From positions 804,712 to 868,711 of the forward strand of contig NZ_BCFL01000019.1 of the NCBI RefSeq assembly GCF_002217755.1: a DNA stretch of 64,000 nt, in the 5' to 3' direction. The stretch comes from Streptomyces hyaluromycini (GTDB lineage: Bacteria > Actinomycetota > Actinomycetes > Streptomycetales > Streptomycetaceae). Under the pieces are notes generated by a model, which was given only the letters and a program-made list of their open reading frames with translations, ran no database searches and was not told the origin of the DNA. Shown one piece after another: positions 17,309-25,700 of this stretch. Positions within the stretch are counted from its first letter, which is position 1. Each line of letters begins with the position of its first letter. The translations under genes were made by a program, and so were the position numbers.

Positions 17309-18406
17309 ATGGCCGACCTCCAGCACGACATCCACACCACGACCGAGGTCGGCAGGGAGGACTGCCTCCCGGACGACCCGTTTCCGGTGGAGTCCGGCGC
17401 CGCGTTCCTGGAGCGGGCCCACGCGCTGCTGGAGGCGCATCCGGTCGCGGACGGCTACAGCGGGCTGCCCCGGGCGCTCGCGCCGCTGCCCTGGTACGAC
17501 CTGGAGCTGGGCGAGGCGGCCGTGGACACGGACGTGCCCCGGCTGCGCGAGGGACACGTGGGCGCGCTGTTCTGGTCCTTGCAGGTGCCGGAACGGGAGC
17601 GGGGCGAGCGGGCCGTCGGGGCCACCCTGGAGCAACTGGACCTGGTGCGCCGGGTGGTCGAGGCGCACCCGGAGGGGCTCCGGCTGGTGCGCACCGCCGG
17701 GCAGGTCATCGACGCCCGCAACTGCGGCCGGGTCGCCGTGGTGCTCGGCCCGGCCTCCGCCGCCGCCCTCGACGACTCCCTCGGCATCCTGCGGGTCCTG
17801 CAGTCCCTGGGCCTGCGCGTGCTCTCCCTGGCCGGTGCCGCCTGGGCGGGGGAGAAGGGGCTGACCCGGTTCGGCGAGGAGGTGGTCCGGGAGATGAACC
17901 GGCTCGGGGTGCTCGCCGACCTGTCCGGCGCCCCGGAGGCCACGCTCGCCCGGGTGCTCGCGCTCTCCAAGACACCGGTCCTGTGCACCCGCTCCGCCGC
18001 CGCGGCCGTACACCCGCACCCCGCCAACCTCTCCGACGACCTGCTCGCGCGGCTGGGGGAGCAGAGGGGCGTGTGCATGGTGCCGCTGGCCGCCGAGCAG
18101 ACCGGGCCGTCCGTGCCGGACGTCGCCGACCACCTCGACCACGTCCGCGTGGTCGCGGGCCCCGAGTGCGTCGCCCTGTCCGGCACCTACGACTCCGGCG
18201 TCGCCCACCCCCGCGACCTCGCCGACACCTCCCGCTATCCCCACCTGATCGCCGAACTGCTCCGACGCGGCTGGTCGGAGACCGAGCTGTCCCAGCTGAC
18301 CTGGGGCAACGTCCAGCGAGCCCTGCGCAGCGCCGACTTCACCGCCCGGGCGACCCAGCGACGCAGGGAATCGACCCCGCCCCGGCCGGCCGACGCCGAG
18401 GCCTGA
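17309..18406 (+). CDS. M19-like paralogue without metal ligands
   Basis: A 365-residue protein alignable to the upstream dipeptidase over its length (PRLREGHVGALFWSLQV, DDSLGILRVL, GEEVVREMNRLGVLADLS, VADHLDHVRVVAG). Every metal ligand is replaced: HND becomes YSG (50-52), GAE becomes GPA, DLSH becomes DLSG, SHSS becomes TRSA, GGDYDG becomes SGTYDS. It is an intact open frame with normal Streptomyces codon use, so it is a pseudoenzyme rather than a decayed gene. It could be a regulator or binding partner of the active enzyme; that is inference. Confidence 0.8.
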   Translation: MADLQHDIHTTTEVGREDCLPDDPFPVESGAAFLERAHALLEAHPVADGYSGLPRALAPLPWYDLELGEAAVDTDVPRLREGHVGALFWSLQVPERERGERAVGATLEQLDLVRRVVEAHPEGLRLVRTAGQVIDARNCGRVAVVLGPASAAALDDSLGILRVLQSLGLRVLSLAGAAWAGEKGLTRFGEEVVREMNRLGVLADLSGAPEATLARVLALSKTPVLCTRSAAAAVHPHPANLSDDLLARLGEQRGVCMVPLAAEQTGPSVPDVADHLDHVRVVAGPECVALSGTYDSGVAHPRDLADTSRYPHLIAELLRRGWSETELSQLTWGNVQRALRSADFTARATQRRRESTPPRPADAEA

Positions 18407-18413
18407 CCGGCGG

Positions 18414-18803
18414 TCAGTCGATCCGGCAGAGGCAGAACGGATGCCCGGCCGGGTCGGCGAACACCCGGAAGTCCTCCGCCACGGGATCCGCCTCCCGTCG
18501 CAGCAGCCGCGCCCCCAGCGCCAGCACCTTCTTCTCCGCCGCGTCGACGTCCGCCCACGTCGGACCCGCGTCGATGTCGAGATGGAACTGCTGGGAGTTG
18601 CGGTCGGCCCGCGGCCACTCGGGCGGCGTGTACGCCTCCGCCAGCTGGAACCCCAGCCGCAGCCCGTCCGGCAGCCTCAGCACGACCCAGTCGTCCTCCT
18701 CGGTCACCAGGGAGCCGCCGATGACGTCGGCGTAGAAGGCGGCCAGCGCACGCGGGTCGGGACAGTCGAGCACCACGTTGCGCAAGCGGGCGACGGACGC
18801 CAT
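18414..18803 (-). CDS. VOC-family (glyoxalase-like) protein
   Basis: A 129-residue vicinal-oxygen-chelate protein. LRNVVLDCPDPRALAAFYADVIGG and QQFHLDI are hallmark segments, and DPAGHPFCLC ends the domain. The ATG at 18803 follows GAGGGAGGACC. It is a tandem duplicate of the next gene upstream (18818-19177), sharing the CPDP, FYA and DPAGHPFCLC motifs, and both read in the same direction 14 bp apart. Substrate unknown; the family covers dioxygenases, resistance proteins and glyoxalases. Confidence 0.8.
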   Translation of the reverse strand: MASVARLRNVVLDCPDPRALAAFYADVIGGSLVTEEDDWVVLRLPDGLRLGFQLAEAYTPPEWPRADRNSQQFHLDIDAGPTWADVDAAEKKVLALGARLLRREADPVAEDFRVFADPAGHPFCLCRID

Positions 18804-18817
18804 GGGTCCTCCCTCTC

Positions 18818-19177
18818 TCAGCAGGCACAGAGACAGAAAGGGTGCCCGGCCGGGTCGGCGTACACACGGAAGGTGCGTGAACGGTCCGCCGCGTCCAGCG
18901 GTTTCGCGCCCAGCTCCAGCACCCCCTTCTCGGCCGCGTCCAGGTCGTCCACCACCAGGTCCAGGTGGAACTGCTGCGAGTCGTCGGGCGCGGGCCACTT
19001 CGGCGCCACGAAACCCGGCGCCTTCTGGAACGCCAGCGCCTGCCCGCCGGGCACCGCCAGGTCCACCCAGTCCCCGTCCCCCTCGACGCTGCCGCCCAGC
19101 ACCCCGGCGTAGAAACCGGCGAGCGCGGACGGGTCGGGACAGTCCAGGACGACGACACCGAGCTTGGCGAGAGCCAT
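18818..19177 (-). CDS. VOC-family protein, first of a tandem pair
   Basis: A 119-residue VOC protein (VVLDCPDPSALAGFYAGVLGG, QQFHLDLVVDDLDAAE, ADPAGHPFCLC). The ATG at 19177 is preceded by GAGGAGGAATT, a strong ribosome-binding site, so this start is chosen over an in-frame one upstream. Divergent from a CGNR regulator whose intergenic region has GTAAC/GTTAC repeats, suggesting that the regulator controls this pair. Confidence 0.8.
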   Translation of the reverse strand: MALAKLGVVVLDCPDPSALAGFYAGVLGGSVEGDGDWVDLAVPGGQALAFQKAPGFVAPKWPAPDDSQQFHLDLVVDDLDAAEKGVLELGAKPLDAADRSRTFRVYADPAGHPFCLCAC

Positions 19178-19222
19178 GAATTCCTCCTCGAAGGCGGAGT
19201 TACCTGTAGAGCCGGTCAATCA

Positions 19223-19236
19223 GTAACTTCGGTTAC
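19223..19236. promoter_or_regulatory. Palindromic candidate operator between VOC pair and CGNR regulator
   Basis: GTAAC (19223-19227), TTCG, GTTAC (19232-19236) is a perfect 5-bp palindrome. Further GTTAC/GTAAC half-sites occur at about 19198, 19256 and 19281 (GAGGTAAC twice). The repeats are seen; their use by the CGNR protein is a guess. Confidence 0.4.
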
Positions 19237-19294
19237 CGCATGTTCCCGTAATGGAGGTAACGTCGCAACAGGATTCGGGAGGTAACTTGCAGGG

Positions 19295-19801
19295 ATGAGT
19301 GAGAGATCGCCCGCGCCGGGCGGCCTGGCCCTGGTCGAGGCCCTGGTGAACACGCTGGACCTGGAGTCGGGTGCCGACGCGCTCGACACGGCGGACGGCA
19401 GGGCGCGCCTCGGCATCACGGAGGCCGAACTCCCACCGGCCCGCGTCCTGCGCGAGTCCCTGCGCGCCACCCTTCTCGCCCACGCCGGGTACCCCCCGCA
19501 CCGCGAGGTCACGCCCCTGGGCGAGCTGTTCGCGCAGGCCCCCCTGTACGCCGCCGTCGACCCTGCCGACGGCGCGGCGCGCCTCCGGCCGGCCGACGGG
19601 GACGCGCTGCTCTCCCGCGTGGCGGCGGCCGTCGCCACCGCCGCGATCGAGGGCACCTGGACCCGCCTCAAGGCCTGCGAGGCCGACACCTGCCACTGGG
19701 CGTACTACGACCGCAGCCCGGCCGGCCGCGGCCGCTGGTGCTCGATGCAGGTGTGCGGGGCGCGCGCGAAGATGCGCCGCTATCGGGCCAAGGACCGGTA
19801 A
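19295..19801 (+). CDS. CGNR zinc-finger / ABATE-domain regulator
   Basis: A 168-residue protein. The N-terminal two thirds fit the ABATE (stress-induced regulator) domain (ALVNTLDLESGADALD, ARVLRESLRATLLAH). The C-terminal zinc finger reads CEADTCHWAYYDRS, then RWCSMQVCGARAKMRRYR, with four cysteines and CGAR in place of the canonical CGNR. It probably binds DNA and regulates the divergent VOC genes. A very strong terminator hairpin follows the stop by 56 bp. Confidence 0.8.
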   Translation: MSERSPAPGGLALVEALVNTLDLESGADALDTADGRARLGITEAELPPARVLRESLRATLLAHAGYPPHREVTPLGELFAQAPLYAAVDPADGAARLRPADGDALLSRVAAAVATAAIEGTWTRLKACEADTCHWAYYDRSPAGRGRWCSMQVCGARAKMRRYRAKDR

Positions 19802-19856
19802 CGCACAGCCGGTTCACCGGTCACGCATGTGCCGCGTGGTGCAGAATGCAACAAGG

Positions 19857-19893
19857 CACCGGTTCGGCCGACTGAGCCTCGGCCGAACCGGTG
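19857..19893. terminator. Strong bidirectional terminator
   Basis: A perfect 15-bp stem: CACCGGTTCGGCCGA (19857-19871) pairs with TCGGCCGAACCGGTG (19879-19893), loop 7 nt. It serves the convergent CGNR and UDP-glucose dehydrogenase genes. Confidence 0.85.
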
Positions 19894-19921
19894 TCGTTCA
19901 GATATGAACACCTTGTGCTGG

Positions 19922-19960
19922 AGCGCCCCTTCAGGGGCGCGGGGAACTGCGCGACCAGCC
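19922..19960. repeat. Dispersed intergenic repeat, copy 4
   Basis: GCGCCCCTTCAGGGGCGCGG, then GGAACTGCGCGACCAGCC. Reverse orientation relative to copy 1; located 3' of the UDP-glucose dehydrogenase gene. Confidence 0.7.
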
Positions 19961-19977
19961 ACATACGGCCCGCAGAT

Positions 19978-21321
19978 CTAAGCGGTCGGACGCCCCATCG
20001 CACGGTACGTCCACCCCGCCCGCCGCCAAACCTCCGGCTCCAGCGCATTACGCCCGTCGAGGATCACCTTCTCCGCGGCCACCTCTCCCAGCGCCGCCGC
20101 ATCCAGCTCCCTGAACTCCCGCCACTCGGTGAGGTGCAGCACCACATCGGCCCCCCGCACACACTCCTCGGCGCTGACGGCGTAGCCGAGTGTCGGGAAC
20201 AGCCGCCGCGCGTTGTCCATCCCCTTCGGGTCGTACACCGTCACCTGCCCGCCCTGGAGCTGTATCTGCCCGGCGACGTTCAGCGCCGGCGAGTCACGCA
20301 CGTCGTCGGAGTCCGGCTTGAACGTCGCGCCGAGCACCGCGACCCGCTTGCCGAGGAAGGACCCGCCGCCCAGCGCCTCCCGGGCCATCTCGACCATCTG
20401 CCCCCGGCGCCGCATGTTGATGGAGTCGATCTCGCGCAGGAAGGTCAGCGCCTGGTCGGCGCCCAGCTCACCCGCGCGGGCCATGAAGGCACGGATGTCC
20501 TTGGGCAGGCAGCCGCCGCCGAACCCGATCCCGGCGCGCAGGAACTTCCTCCCGATCCGGTCGTCGTACCCGATCGCCTCGGCGAGCTTGGCGACGTCGC
20601 CGCCCGCGGCCTCGCACACCTCGGCCATGGCGTTGATGAAGGAGATCTTGGTCGCGAGGAAGGAGTTCGCGGACGTCTTCACCAGCTCGGCGGTCGGGAA
20701 GTCGGTCACCACGAACGGCGTGCCCTCGCCGACCGGCGTCGCGTACACCTCGCGCAGCAGCTTCTCGGCCCGCTCGCTGCGCACGCCCACCACGAGCCGG
20801 TCGGGGTGCAGCGTGTCCTGGACGGCGAAGCCCTCGCGCAGGAACTCCGGGTTCCAGGCGAGCTCGGCATCCGCGCCGGCGGGCGCGTTCTCCGCGAGGT
20901 AGGCGGCCAGCCGCTCCGCCGAACCGACCGGCACCGTCGACTTGCCGACGACGAGCGCCGGTCCGGTGAGATGCGGGGCCAGCGACGCGATCGCGGAGTC
21001 GACGTACGACATGTCGCAGGCGTACTCGCCGTGCTTCTGCGGGGTGTTCACGCAGACGAAGTGGACGTCGCCGAAGGCGCCGACCTCGGCCCAGTCGGTG
21101 GTGAAGCGCAGCCGCCCGGAGGAGCCCTCGAAGCCGGCCACGTGCCGCCGCAGCAGCTCGTCGAGCCCGGGCTCGTACATGGGAGTCTCGCCGCGCTCCA
21201 GCATCGCGATCTTCTCGGGTACGACGTCCAGCCCGAGCACCTCGAAGCCCAGCTCGGCCATGGCCGCGGCATGGGTGGCGCCGAGATAGCCGGTGCCGAT
21301 CACAGTGATCTTGAGGCTCAT
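19978..21321 (-). CDS. UDP-glucose 6-dehydrogenase
   Basis: A 447-residue enzyme oxidising UDP-glucose to UDP-glucuronate with 2 NAD+. It has the N-terminal Rossmann motif (VIGTGYLGATHA, residues 7-18), VNTPQ, AWNPEFLREG, catalytic Cys271 in GFGGGCLPKD and a C-terminal FKPDSDDVRDSPA segment. The length is standard and it is an isolated cytoplasmic enzyme. UDP-glucuronate would feed glycopolymer synthesis, in line with the glycosyltransferase and LCP genes in this window. GDP-mannose dehydrogenase is a related alternative, but the motif pattern fits the UDP-sugar group. Confidence 0.88.
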   Translation of the reverse strand: MSLKITVIGTGYLGATHAAAMAELGFEVLGLDVVPEKIAMLERGETPMYEPGLDELLRRHVAGFEGSSGRLRFTTDWAEVGAFGDVHFVCVNTPQKHGEYACDMSYVDSAIASLAPHLTGPALVVGKSTVPVGSAERLAAYLAENAPAGADAELAWNPEFLREGFAVQDTLHPDRLVVGVRSERAEKLLREVYATPVGEGTPFVVTDFPTAELVKTSANSFLATKISFINAMAEVCEAAGGDVAKLAEAIGYDDRIGRKFLRAGIGFGGGCLPKDIRAFMARAGELGADQALTFLREIDSINMRRRGQMVEMAREALGGGSFLGKRVAVLGATFKPDSDDVRDSPALNVAGQIQLQGGQVTVYDPKGMDNARRLFPTLGYAVSAEECVRGADVVLHLTEWREFRELDAAALGEVAAEKVILDGRNALEPEVWRRAGWTYRAMGRPTA

Positions 21322-21498
21322 GAATGCTCCAGCTCGGGGACGTCGGTACGGGCTGCGGCCCGAGCATAACCGGGCCGTGTTCCGGGCAACTTTCCCGCTG
21401 TCGCCAAGCTCACGTGACCTAACCGTGGGCCGCGTTCTAAACTTTGAGTTACTTAACAGTAATTAGCGTCAGCATCACTGCGTCTGGAGTGAGAGACC

Positions 21499-22656
21499 TT
21501 GGCCGGATCGGCTGACTTCGACCTGTACCGCCCGTCCGAGGAGCACGACATGCTCCGTGACGTCGTCCGCGCGCTGGTCGAGGCGAAGATCGCCCCGTAC
21601 GCCGCCGCGGTCGACGAGGAGGCCCGCTTCCCGCAGGAGGCGCTCGACGCCCTGGTCGCGGGCGACCTGCACGCCGTGCACGTACCCGAGGAGTACGGCG
21701 GGGCCGGCGCCGACGCGCTCGCCACGGTCATCGTGATCGAGGAGGTCGCCCGCGCCTGCGTCTCCTCCTCCCTCATCCCGGCCGTGAACAAGCTGGGCTC
21801 GCTCCCGGTGATCCTCTCCGGCGGCGAGGACCTGAAGAAGAAGTACCTGACCCCGCTCGCCAAGGGCGACGCGATGTTCTCGTACTGCCTCTCCGAGCCG
21901 GACGCGGGCTCCGACGCGGCCGGCATGAAGACGAAGGCGGTCCGCGACGGCGACCACTACGTCCTCAACGGCGTGAAGCGCTGGATCACCAACGCGGGCG
22001 TCTCCGACTTCTACACGGTCATGGCCGTCACGGACCCGTCGCAGCGCTCGAAGGGCATCTCCGCCTTCGTGGTCGAGAAGTCCGACGAGGGCGTCTCCTT
22101 CGGCGCCCCGGAGAAGAAGCTCGGCATCAAGGGCTCGCCGACCCGCGAGGTCTACTTCGACAACGTCCGCATCCCCGCCGACCGCATGATCGGCGCGGAG
22201 GGCACCGGCTTCGCCACCGCGATGAAGACCCTGGACCACACCCGGATCACCATCGCCGCCCAGGCCCTCGGGGTCGCCCAGGGCGCCCTCGACTACGCCA
22301 AGGGCTATGTCCAGGAGCGCAAGCAGTTCGGCAGGCCGATCGCCGACTTCCAGGGCATCCAGTTCATGCTCGCCGACATGGCCATGAAGATCGCCGCCGC
22401 CCGCGCCCTCACCTACCAGGCCGCGGCCGCCTCCGAGCGCGGCGACGCCGACCTCACCTTCCAGGGCGCGGCGGCGAAGTGCTTCGCCTCCGACGTCGCG
22501 ATGGAGGTCACCACGGACGCCGTCCAGCTCCTCGGCGGCTACGGCTACACGCGTGACTACCCCGTCGAGCGCATGATGCGCGACGCGAAGATCACCCAGA
22601 TTTATGAGGGTACGAACCAAGTGCAGCGGATCGTGATGGCAAGGAACCTTCCCTAG
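21499..22656 (+). CDS. Acyl-CoA dehydrogenase, 3' end rebuilt by an integrative element
   Basis: A 385-residue FAD enzyme of fatty-acid beta-oxidation. YCLSEPDAGSDAAGM and KRWITNAG bind flavin; LLGGYGYTRDYPVERMMRDAKITQIYEGT is the C-terminal signature, where Glu370 of YEGT is the expected catalytic base. TTG start at 21499 follows GGAGTGAGAGACC. From codon 368 the codons shift to AT-ending forms (ATT TAT, GGT, CAA, GCA, AGG, CTT) unlike the rest of the gene. An orphan copy of the same 18 codons in typical GC-rich form lies at 28932-28988. The present end is therefore supplied by the element and keeps the protein intact. Confidence 0.9.
   Translation: MAGSADFDLYRPSEEHDMLRDVVRALVEAKIAPYAAAVDEEARFPQEALDALVAGDLHAVHVPEEYGGAGADALATVIVIEEVARACVSSSLIPAVNKLGSLPVILSGGEDLKKKYLTPLAKGDAMFSYCLSEPDAGSDAAGMKTKAVRDGDHYVLNGVKRWITNAGVSDFYTVMAVTDPSQRSKGISAFVVEKSDEGVSFGAPEKKLGIKGSPTREVYFDNVRIPADRMIGAEGTGFATAMKTLDHTRITIAAQALGVAQGALDYAKGYVQERKQFGRPIADFQGIQFMLADMAMKIAAARALTYQAAAASERGDADLTFQGAAAKCFASDVAMEVTTDAVQLLGGYGYTRDYPVERMMRDAKITQIYEGTNQVQRIVMARNLP
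22593..22601 (+). repeat. attL core of the integrative element
   Basis: CACCCAGAT, the only stretch identical between the two ends at the point where codon use switches from host-like to element-like. The exact crossover within or next to it cannot be fixed by eye. Confidence 0.7.
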
Positions 22657-22814
22657 CAGCATTTTTGCAGGTCAGGAGCTGTTTCGAAGGCCTCGGAGAG
22701 GTGCCCTCGGCTTTCTGTCCGTTGCGGCCTGATCAGGGCCGTTCCTGGGCGTCATGCTGGGGGAATCCTGGGCGGATGCTGGGCTGAAAGTAGCCACTGA
22801 CCTGCACAAACAAC

Positions 22815-22843
22815 GCAGCCCCCGGCGTGATGCCGGGGGCTGC
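22815..22843 (-). terminator. Terminator of the integrase gene
   Basis: A 12-bp stem GCAGCCCCCGGC (22815-22826) with GCCGGGGGCTGC (22832-22843) and a 5-nt loop, 13 bp beyond the integrase stop. It is followed on the minus strand by a T-rich run (GTTGTTTGTG). Confidence 0.8.
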
Positions 22844-22856
22844 TGTCGTATGCCGA

Positions 22857-24119
22857 TCAGGCGACTTCTGATGTCTCCGTGGGGTCGTCGGCGCCGGGTG
22901 TCAGCATCGTTGCGATGGCGGCCCGCCCGCGCTGCTCGGCTCCTTCGAAGATGTAGTGATAGTGCTCCCTCAGTACGTCCGTACTGCTGTGGCCCATCCA
23001 GTCGGCCACGTCGTTCTCGGGGACTCCGGCATACAGCAGCCGCGACCCGTAGTAGTGCCGGAGTGAGTGAGCCTTGCAGTAGGCCACCTGTCCCTTGCTC
23101 AGAGCCTCCATCCAGATCTTGGGGTAGAAGTACGACCCGTAGAGGTACCCGGTCCGCGTCACATTGGGGAAGAGAAGCTGTTCGGGCCCCCAAACACCGT
23201 GGTTCCTGATGTGCCGTCGAAGTTCGAAGGCGACGTTCGGCGGGAGGGGGACGGTACGCCCCGGCTCACCCTCGTCACGAGCCTTGATGTGCCGACGCTG
23301 GATCGCACTGTTCTTGCCCGACTCCGTGTCACCGTCCTCCGCAATCTGATAGTCGACCCGAAGCGTCTCGGCCTTGAAGTCGATCTGATCGCGGGACATC
23401 GCCATGGCCTCGCCCAGTCGCAGGCCGCACCCGGCCATGAGCCACAGCATCGCGCGGTATCGCGGAGGAGCGGCATCCAGCATCGCCAGAACTTCCCGCG
23501 TCGTGAGCCGCCTTGCGGTGCTCTTCTGCTCCCGGATCTCCTTGGCGCGGCTCCCTGCGCCCTTGACCCTCTTGCACGGGTTCCGGCCGATGATCTCGTT
23601 GGCGACGGCCCAGTCCATCATCCCGGAGAAGAACGAGAACCGCTGACGCCGTGTACGGGCGGACAGCTTCCGGTCCTGCTCCATCCACAAGAGCCACTGC
23701 TCAACATCTGCGACCTTCAGGGACACGATGGAACGGGCCTTGAAGAATGGCTCAAGGGTCGTTGTCTGGATGGACCGGTACTGCTTCTTGGTGCTGTTCT
23801 CCAGCTTCCTTTGATTCGTCCACTGCTCCCACACGGCCGTCACAGGCTGCTTGCCCAACCGGTTGTCCAGGTAGGTCCCGGCGTCGAGATCCTGTTCCTT
23901 GCGCTTGCGGTGGTCGTCAGCTCGCGTCTTGGTGCTGAAGGTCTTCTGACGCTGCTCGCCGTCAGGGTCGTACCAAAACGTCGTCCACTTCTTCGGGTCG
24001 TCCGTCGATCGTGCGACCCATGCCCTTGCCACCGAGGCGGCCCCCCTCTCGTTGTTGCCGACCTGCGGGACCACCCCGCCGTCGCGCCGGTCAGTCACCG
24101 ACATCTCAAGTCTGCTCAT
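22857..24119 (-). CDS. Tyrosine recombinase (integrase)
   Basis: A 420-residue site-specific integrase. An N-terminal arm-binding region (about 30-90) and SAM-like core-binding domain (about 92-185) precede the catalytic domain. The catalytic residues are Arg234 (CGLRLGEA), His351 and Arg354 (HSLRHYY), His377 (WMGHSS) and Tyr387 (REHYHYI). It lies immediately inside the left junction, as usual for elements of this class, and would catalyse integration into the acyl-CoA dehydrogenase 3' end. The start at 24119 is the most upstream without entering the palindrome; an ATG at 24104 is also possible. Confidence 0.92.
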   Translation of the reverse strand: MSRLEMSVTDRRDGGVVPQVGNNERGAASVARAWVARSTDDPKKWTTFWYDPDGEQRQKTFSTKTRADDHRKRKEQDLDAGTYLDNRLGKQPVTAVWEQWTNQRKLENSTKKQYRSIQTTTLEPFFKARSIVSLKVADVEQWLLWMEQDRKLSARTRRQRFSFFSGMMDWAVANEIIGRNPCKRVKGAGSRAKEIREQKSTARRLTTREVLAMLDAAPPRYRAMLWLMAGCGLRLGEAMAMSRDQIDFKAETLRVDYQIAEDGDTESGKNSAIQRRHIKARDEGEPGRTVPLPPNVAFELRRHIRNHGVWGPEQLLFPNVTRTGYLYGSYFYPKIWMEALSKGQVAYCKAHSLRHYYGSRLLYAGVPENDVADWMGHSSTDVLREHYHYIFEGAEQRGRAAIATMLTPGADDPTETSEVA

Positions 24120-24132
24120 GGCCCACCCTGGG

Positions 24133-24163
24133 TTGTCCACACGGGGTGGTTCACCCTGTGTGG
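24133..24163. promoter_or_regulatory. Palindromic operator between integrase and HTH gene
   Basis: CCACACGGGGTG (24137-24148), 3-nt loop, CACCCTGTGTGG (24152-24163): 12-bp arms with one mismatch. It overlaps TTGTCCACA (24133-24141), a perfect match to the Streptomyces DnaA-box consensus. It sits in the only 57 bp between divergent genes, so a protein bound here could repress both. Confidence 0.55.
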
Positions 24164-24176
24164 TACCTTCGGAAGT

Positions 24177-24728
24177 ATGGAAGCGGATGAGAGCGGGTTC
24201 GAGATCACCCAAGGGCAGGGGGCTTGGGTGATCCGAATGTGGTGGCCGACCGGACCGATCACTGGGGGGCCGCAGCGGATCACTGTTGAGGCGGCAGAAG
24301 GCGCCGCAACTCGGGACGTGGCGCGCGGGATCTCTACGACCGTGCTGCGGCGGCTCGACCTGGCGGCGGCCATGAAACTGGCGGAGACGGCACCTGAACT
24401 GCAACAGGGCATGGAGGAGGTGACAGCGAAGGTGGAGGAAGCGGGATCGTCGGCGGGCCTACTGCTGGCCAACGAGGGTGTGTCAGAGCCCTACTTGGCC
24501 ATGTTGGCCGCGACCTACAAGACCATGGCCGACTTGGGCGCTCCGGCGCCTGTTCCGTGGCTGGCACGACTCATCGGCCGCCGCCCCGAGACCGTGAAGG
24601 ACCATCTCAAGCGCGCGAGAAGAGAGGGATATCTGACCACCGTGGCGGGCAAGGCTGGCGGTGACCTGACAGAGAAAGCCACGCAGGCGCTGGCGGCCTT
24701 CACTGAATCCGGTGACGGTCAGAACTGA
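24177..24728 (+). CDS. Element-encoded HTH-containing protein, unknown function
   Basis: A 183-residue protein. The N-terminal part (FEITQGQGAWVIRMWWPTG, RITVEAAEGAATRDVARGIST) recurs in Streptomyces element proteins of unknown role. Residues about 140-180 (WLARLIGRRPETVKDHLKRARREGYLT) form a winged helix-turn-helix. It is divergent from the integrase across a palindromic operator, the position often held by an excisionase or control gene. I infer a regulator; excisionase activity cannot be shown. Its stop directly precedes the truncated primase/helicase frame. Confidence 0.65.
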   Translation: MEADESGFEITQGQGAWVIRMWWPTGPITGGPQRITVEAAEGAATRDVARGISTTVLRRLDLAAAMKLAETAPELQQGMEEVTAKVEEAGSSAGLLLANEGVSEPYLAMLAATYKTMADLGAPAPVPWLARLIGRRPETVKDHLKRARREGYLTTVAGKAGGDLTEKATQALAAFTESGDGQN

Positions 24729-25649
24729 GATTCGCTATTACTGAAACTGCGCACAACTAGCCTGCACTGCCATGTCACCCCCTCTGACTGGACCAAGTAC
24801 GTCGGTGAGTCCGAAGCTGCGGGCGGCTCGTATAACCGCATCCTTCCCTTCCTGCTCGGGTCGGTGCCGCTCTTGGATGACGACCGGGTGAGCCTGCCCG
24901 AAGTGGACGGGCGCGAGCTGGCTGACGCGTACGGTTGGGCCACTGCCCGGCCCCGTGTGATCACGCTTGCGGAGGACGCCCGGCCGCTGTGGCGGATCGT
25001 GCGCCGATACGCCCGCATCCTGGGCGAGAGCCTGCCCGAGAGCCAGGCTGTCTATATCGAGCGAACGGCGGAGCAGACCATACGAGTTGCGGCCTGCCTG
25101 GCCGCCTCTGAGTGCTCCGAGCACATCACGGAAGAGATGCTGTCGGCCGCCTTCACCCTGGTTCGCCGGTCCGTACAGGACGCCGTGCGTATCACCAAGG
25201 GAGCGACCTCCCCGAAGGTGAAGCGACAGCCGCTCGCTCTTGAGGACAAGGTGCGCGCCCGCATCGAAATGCACGGCGGACGCGCCACGTCCTCTCAGGT
25301 ACTCCCGTACGTCGGAGCGACGGCCGCCGAGGTCAAGGAACTGCCCGGAATCGTCGTCACCGTGGAACGGGCGGGGAAGACCGGCCGACCGGCCACAGTT
25401 TTCTCAGTCCGCGGTGACACCTCCGGTGACTCTGTGGCGCAGCCGGCCAGCACGGACAGCGACAGGAAGCGGAGCAGTTCCCGTCACGCAGAGGCGCAGC
25501 CGGTCAGCGCGGAGCGTGAAGAGAACCGTGCACGCGTCGTCCGCCTGGATGCCTACCGCCCGGCACCCAAGCAGGCCCCCGTTCCCGCACTCGAGCCGAA
25601 GGGGCCGGAACCGCTCGGAGACTTCAACCCCTTCCGCGCCCTGCTCTGA
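24729..25649 (+). pseudogene. Truncated primase/helicase (DUF3987-like) remnant
   Basis: Immediately after the previous stop, an open frame without a proper start reads TSLHCHVTPSDWTKYVGESE, then GGSYNRILPFLLGSVPLLDDDR. This looks like the interior of a DUF3987-type phage or plasmid primase-helicase. The C-terminal helical part (ESQAVYIERTAEQTIRVAACLAAS), a winged helix (about residues 200-255 of the frame) and a disordered tail remain. A GTG at 24864 could express 261 residues. The ATPase half is missing, with no room for it upstream, so a deletion has fused the fragment to the HTH gene. A TTA leucine codon occurs in the junction. Confidence 0.6.
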
Positions 25650-25660
25650 TCAACCGAACG

Positions 25661-25692
25661 AGCCTCGGCCTTTGTGGCCGGGGCTTCTTTGT
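25661..25692 (+). terminator. Intrinsic terminator after the primase remnant
   Basis: GCCTCGGCC, short loop, GGCCGGGGC followed by TTCTTTGTTG. Twelve bases after the stop codon. Confidence 0.7.
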
Positions 25693-25700
25693 TGCTTCGA

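Noticed and set aside
23067..24176. N-terminal extension of the element HTH protein across the integrase gene
   Set aside because: This part is antisense to the integrase and lacks any domain; the ATG at 24177 gives a proper start.
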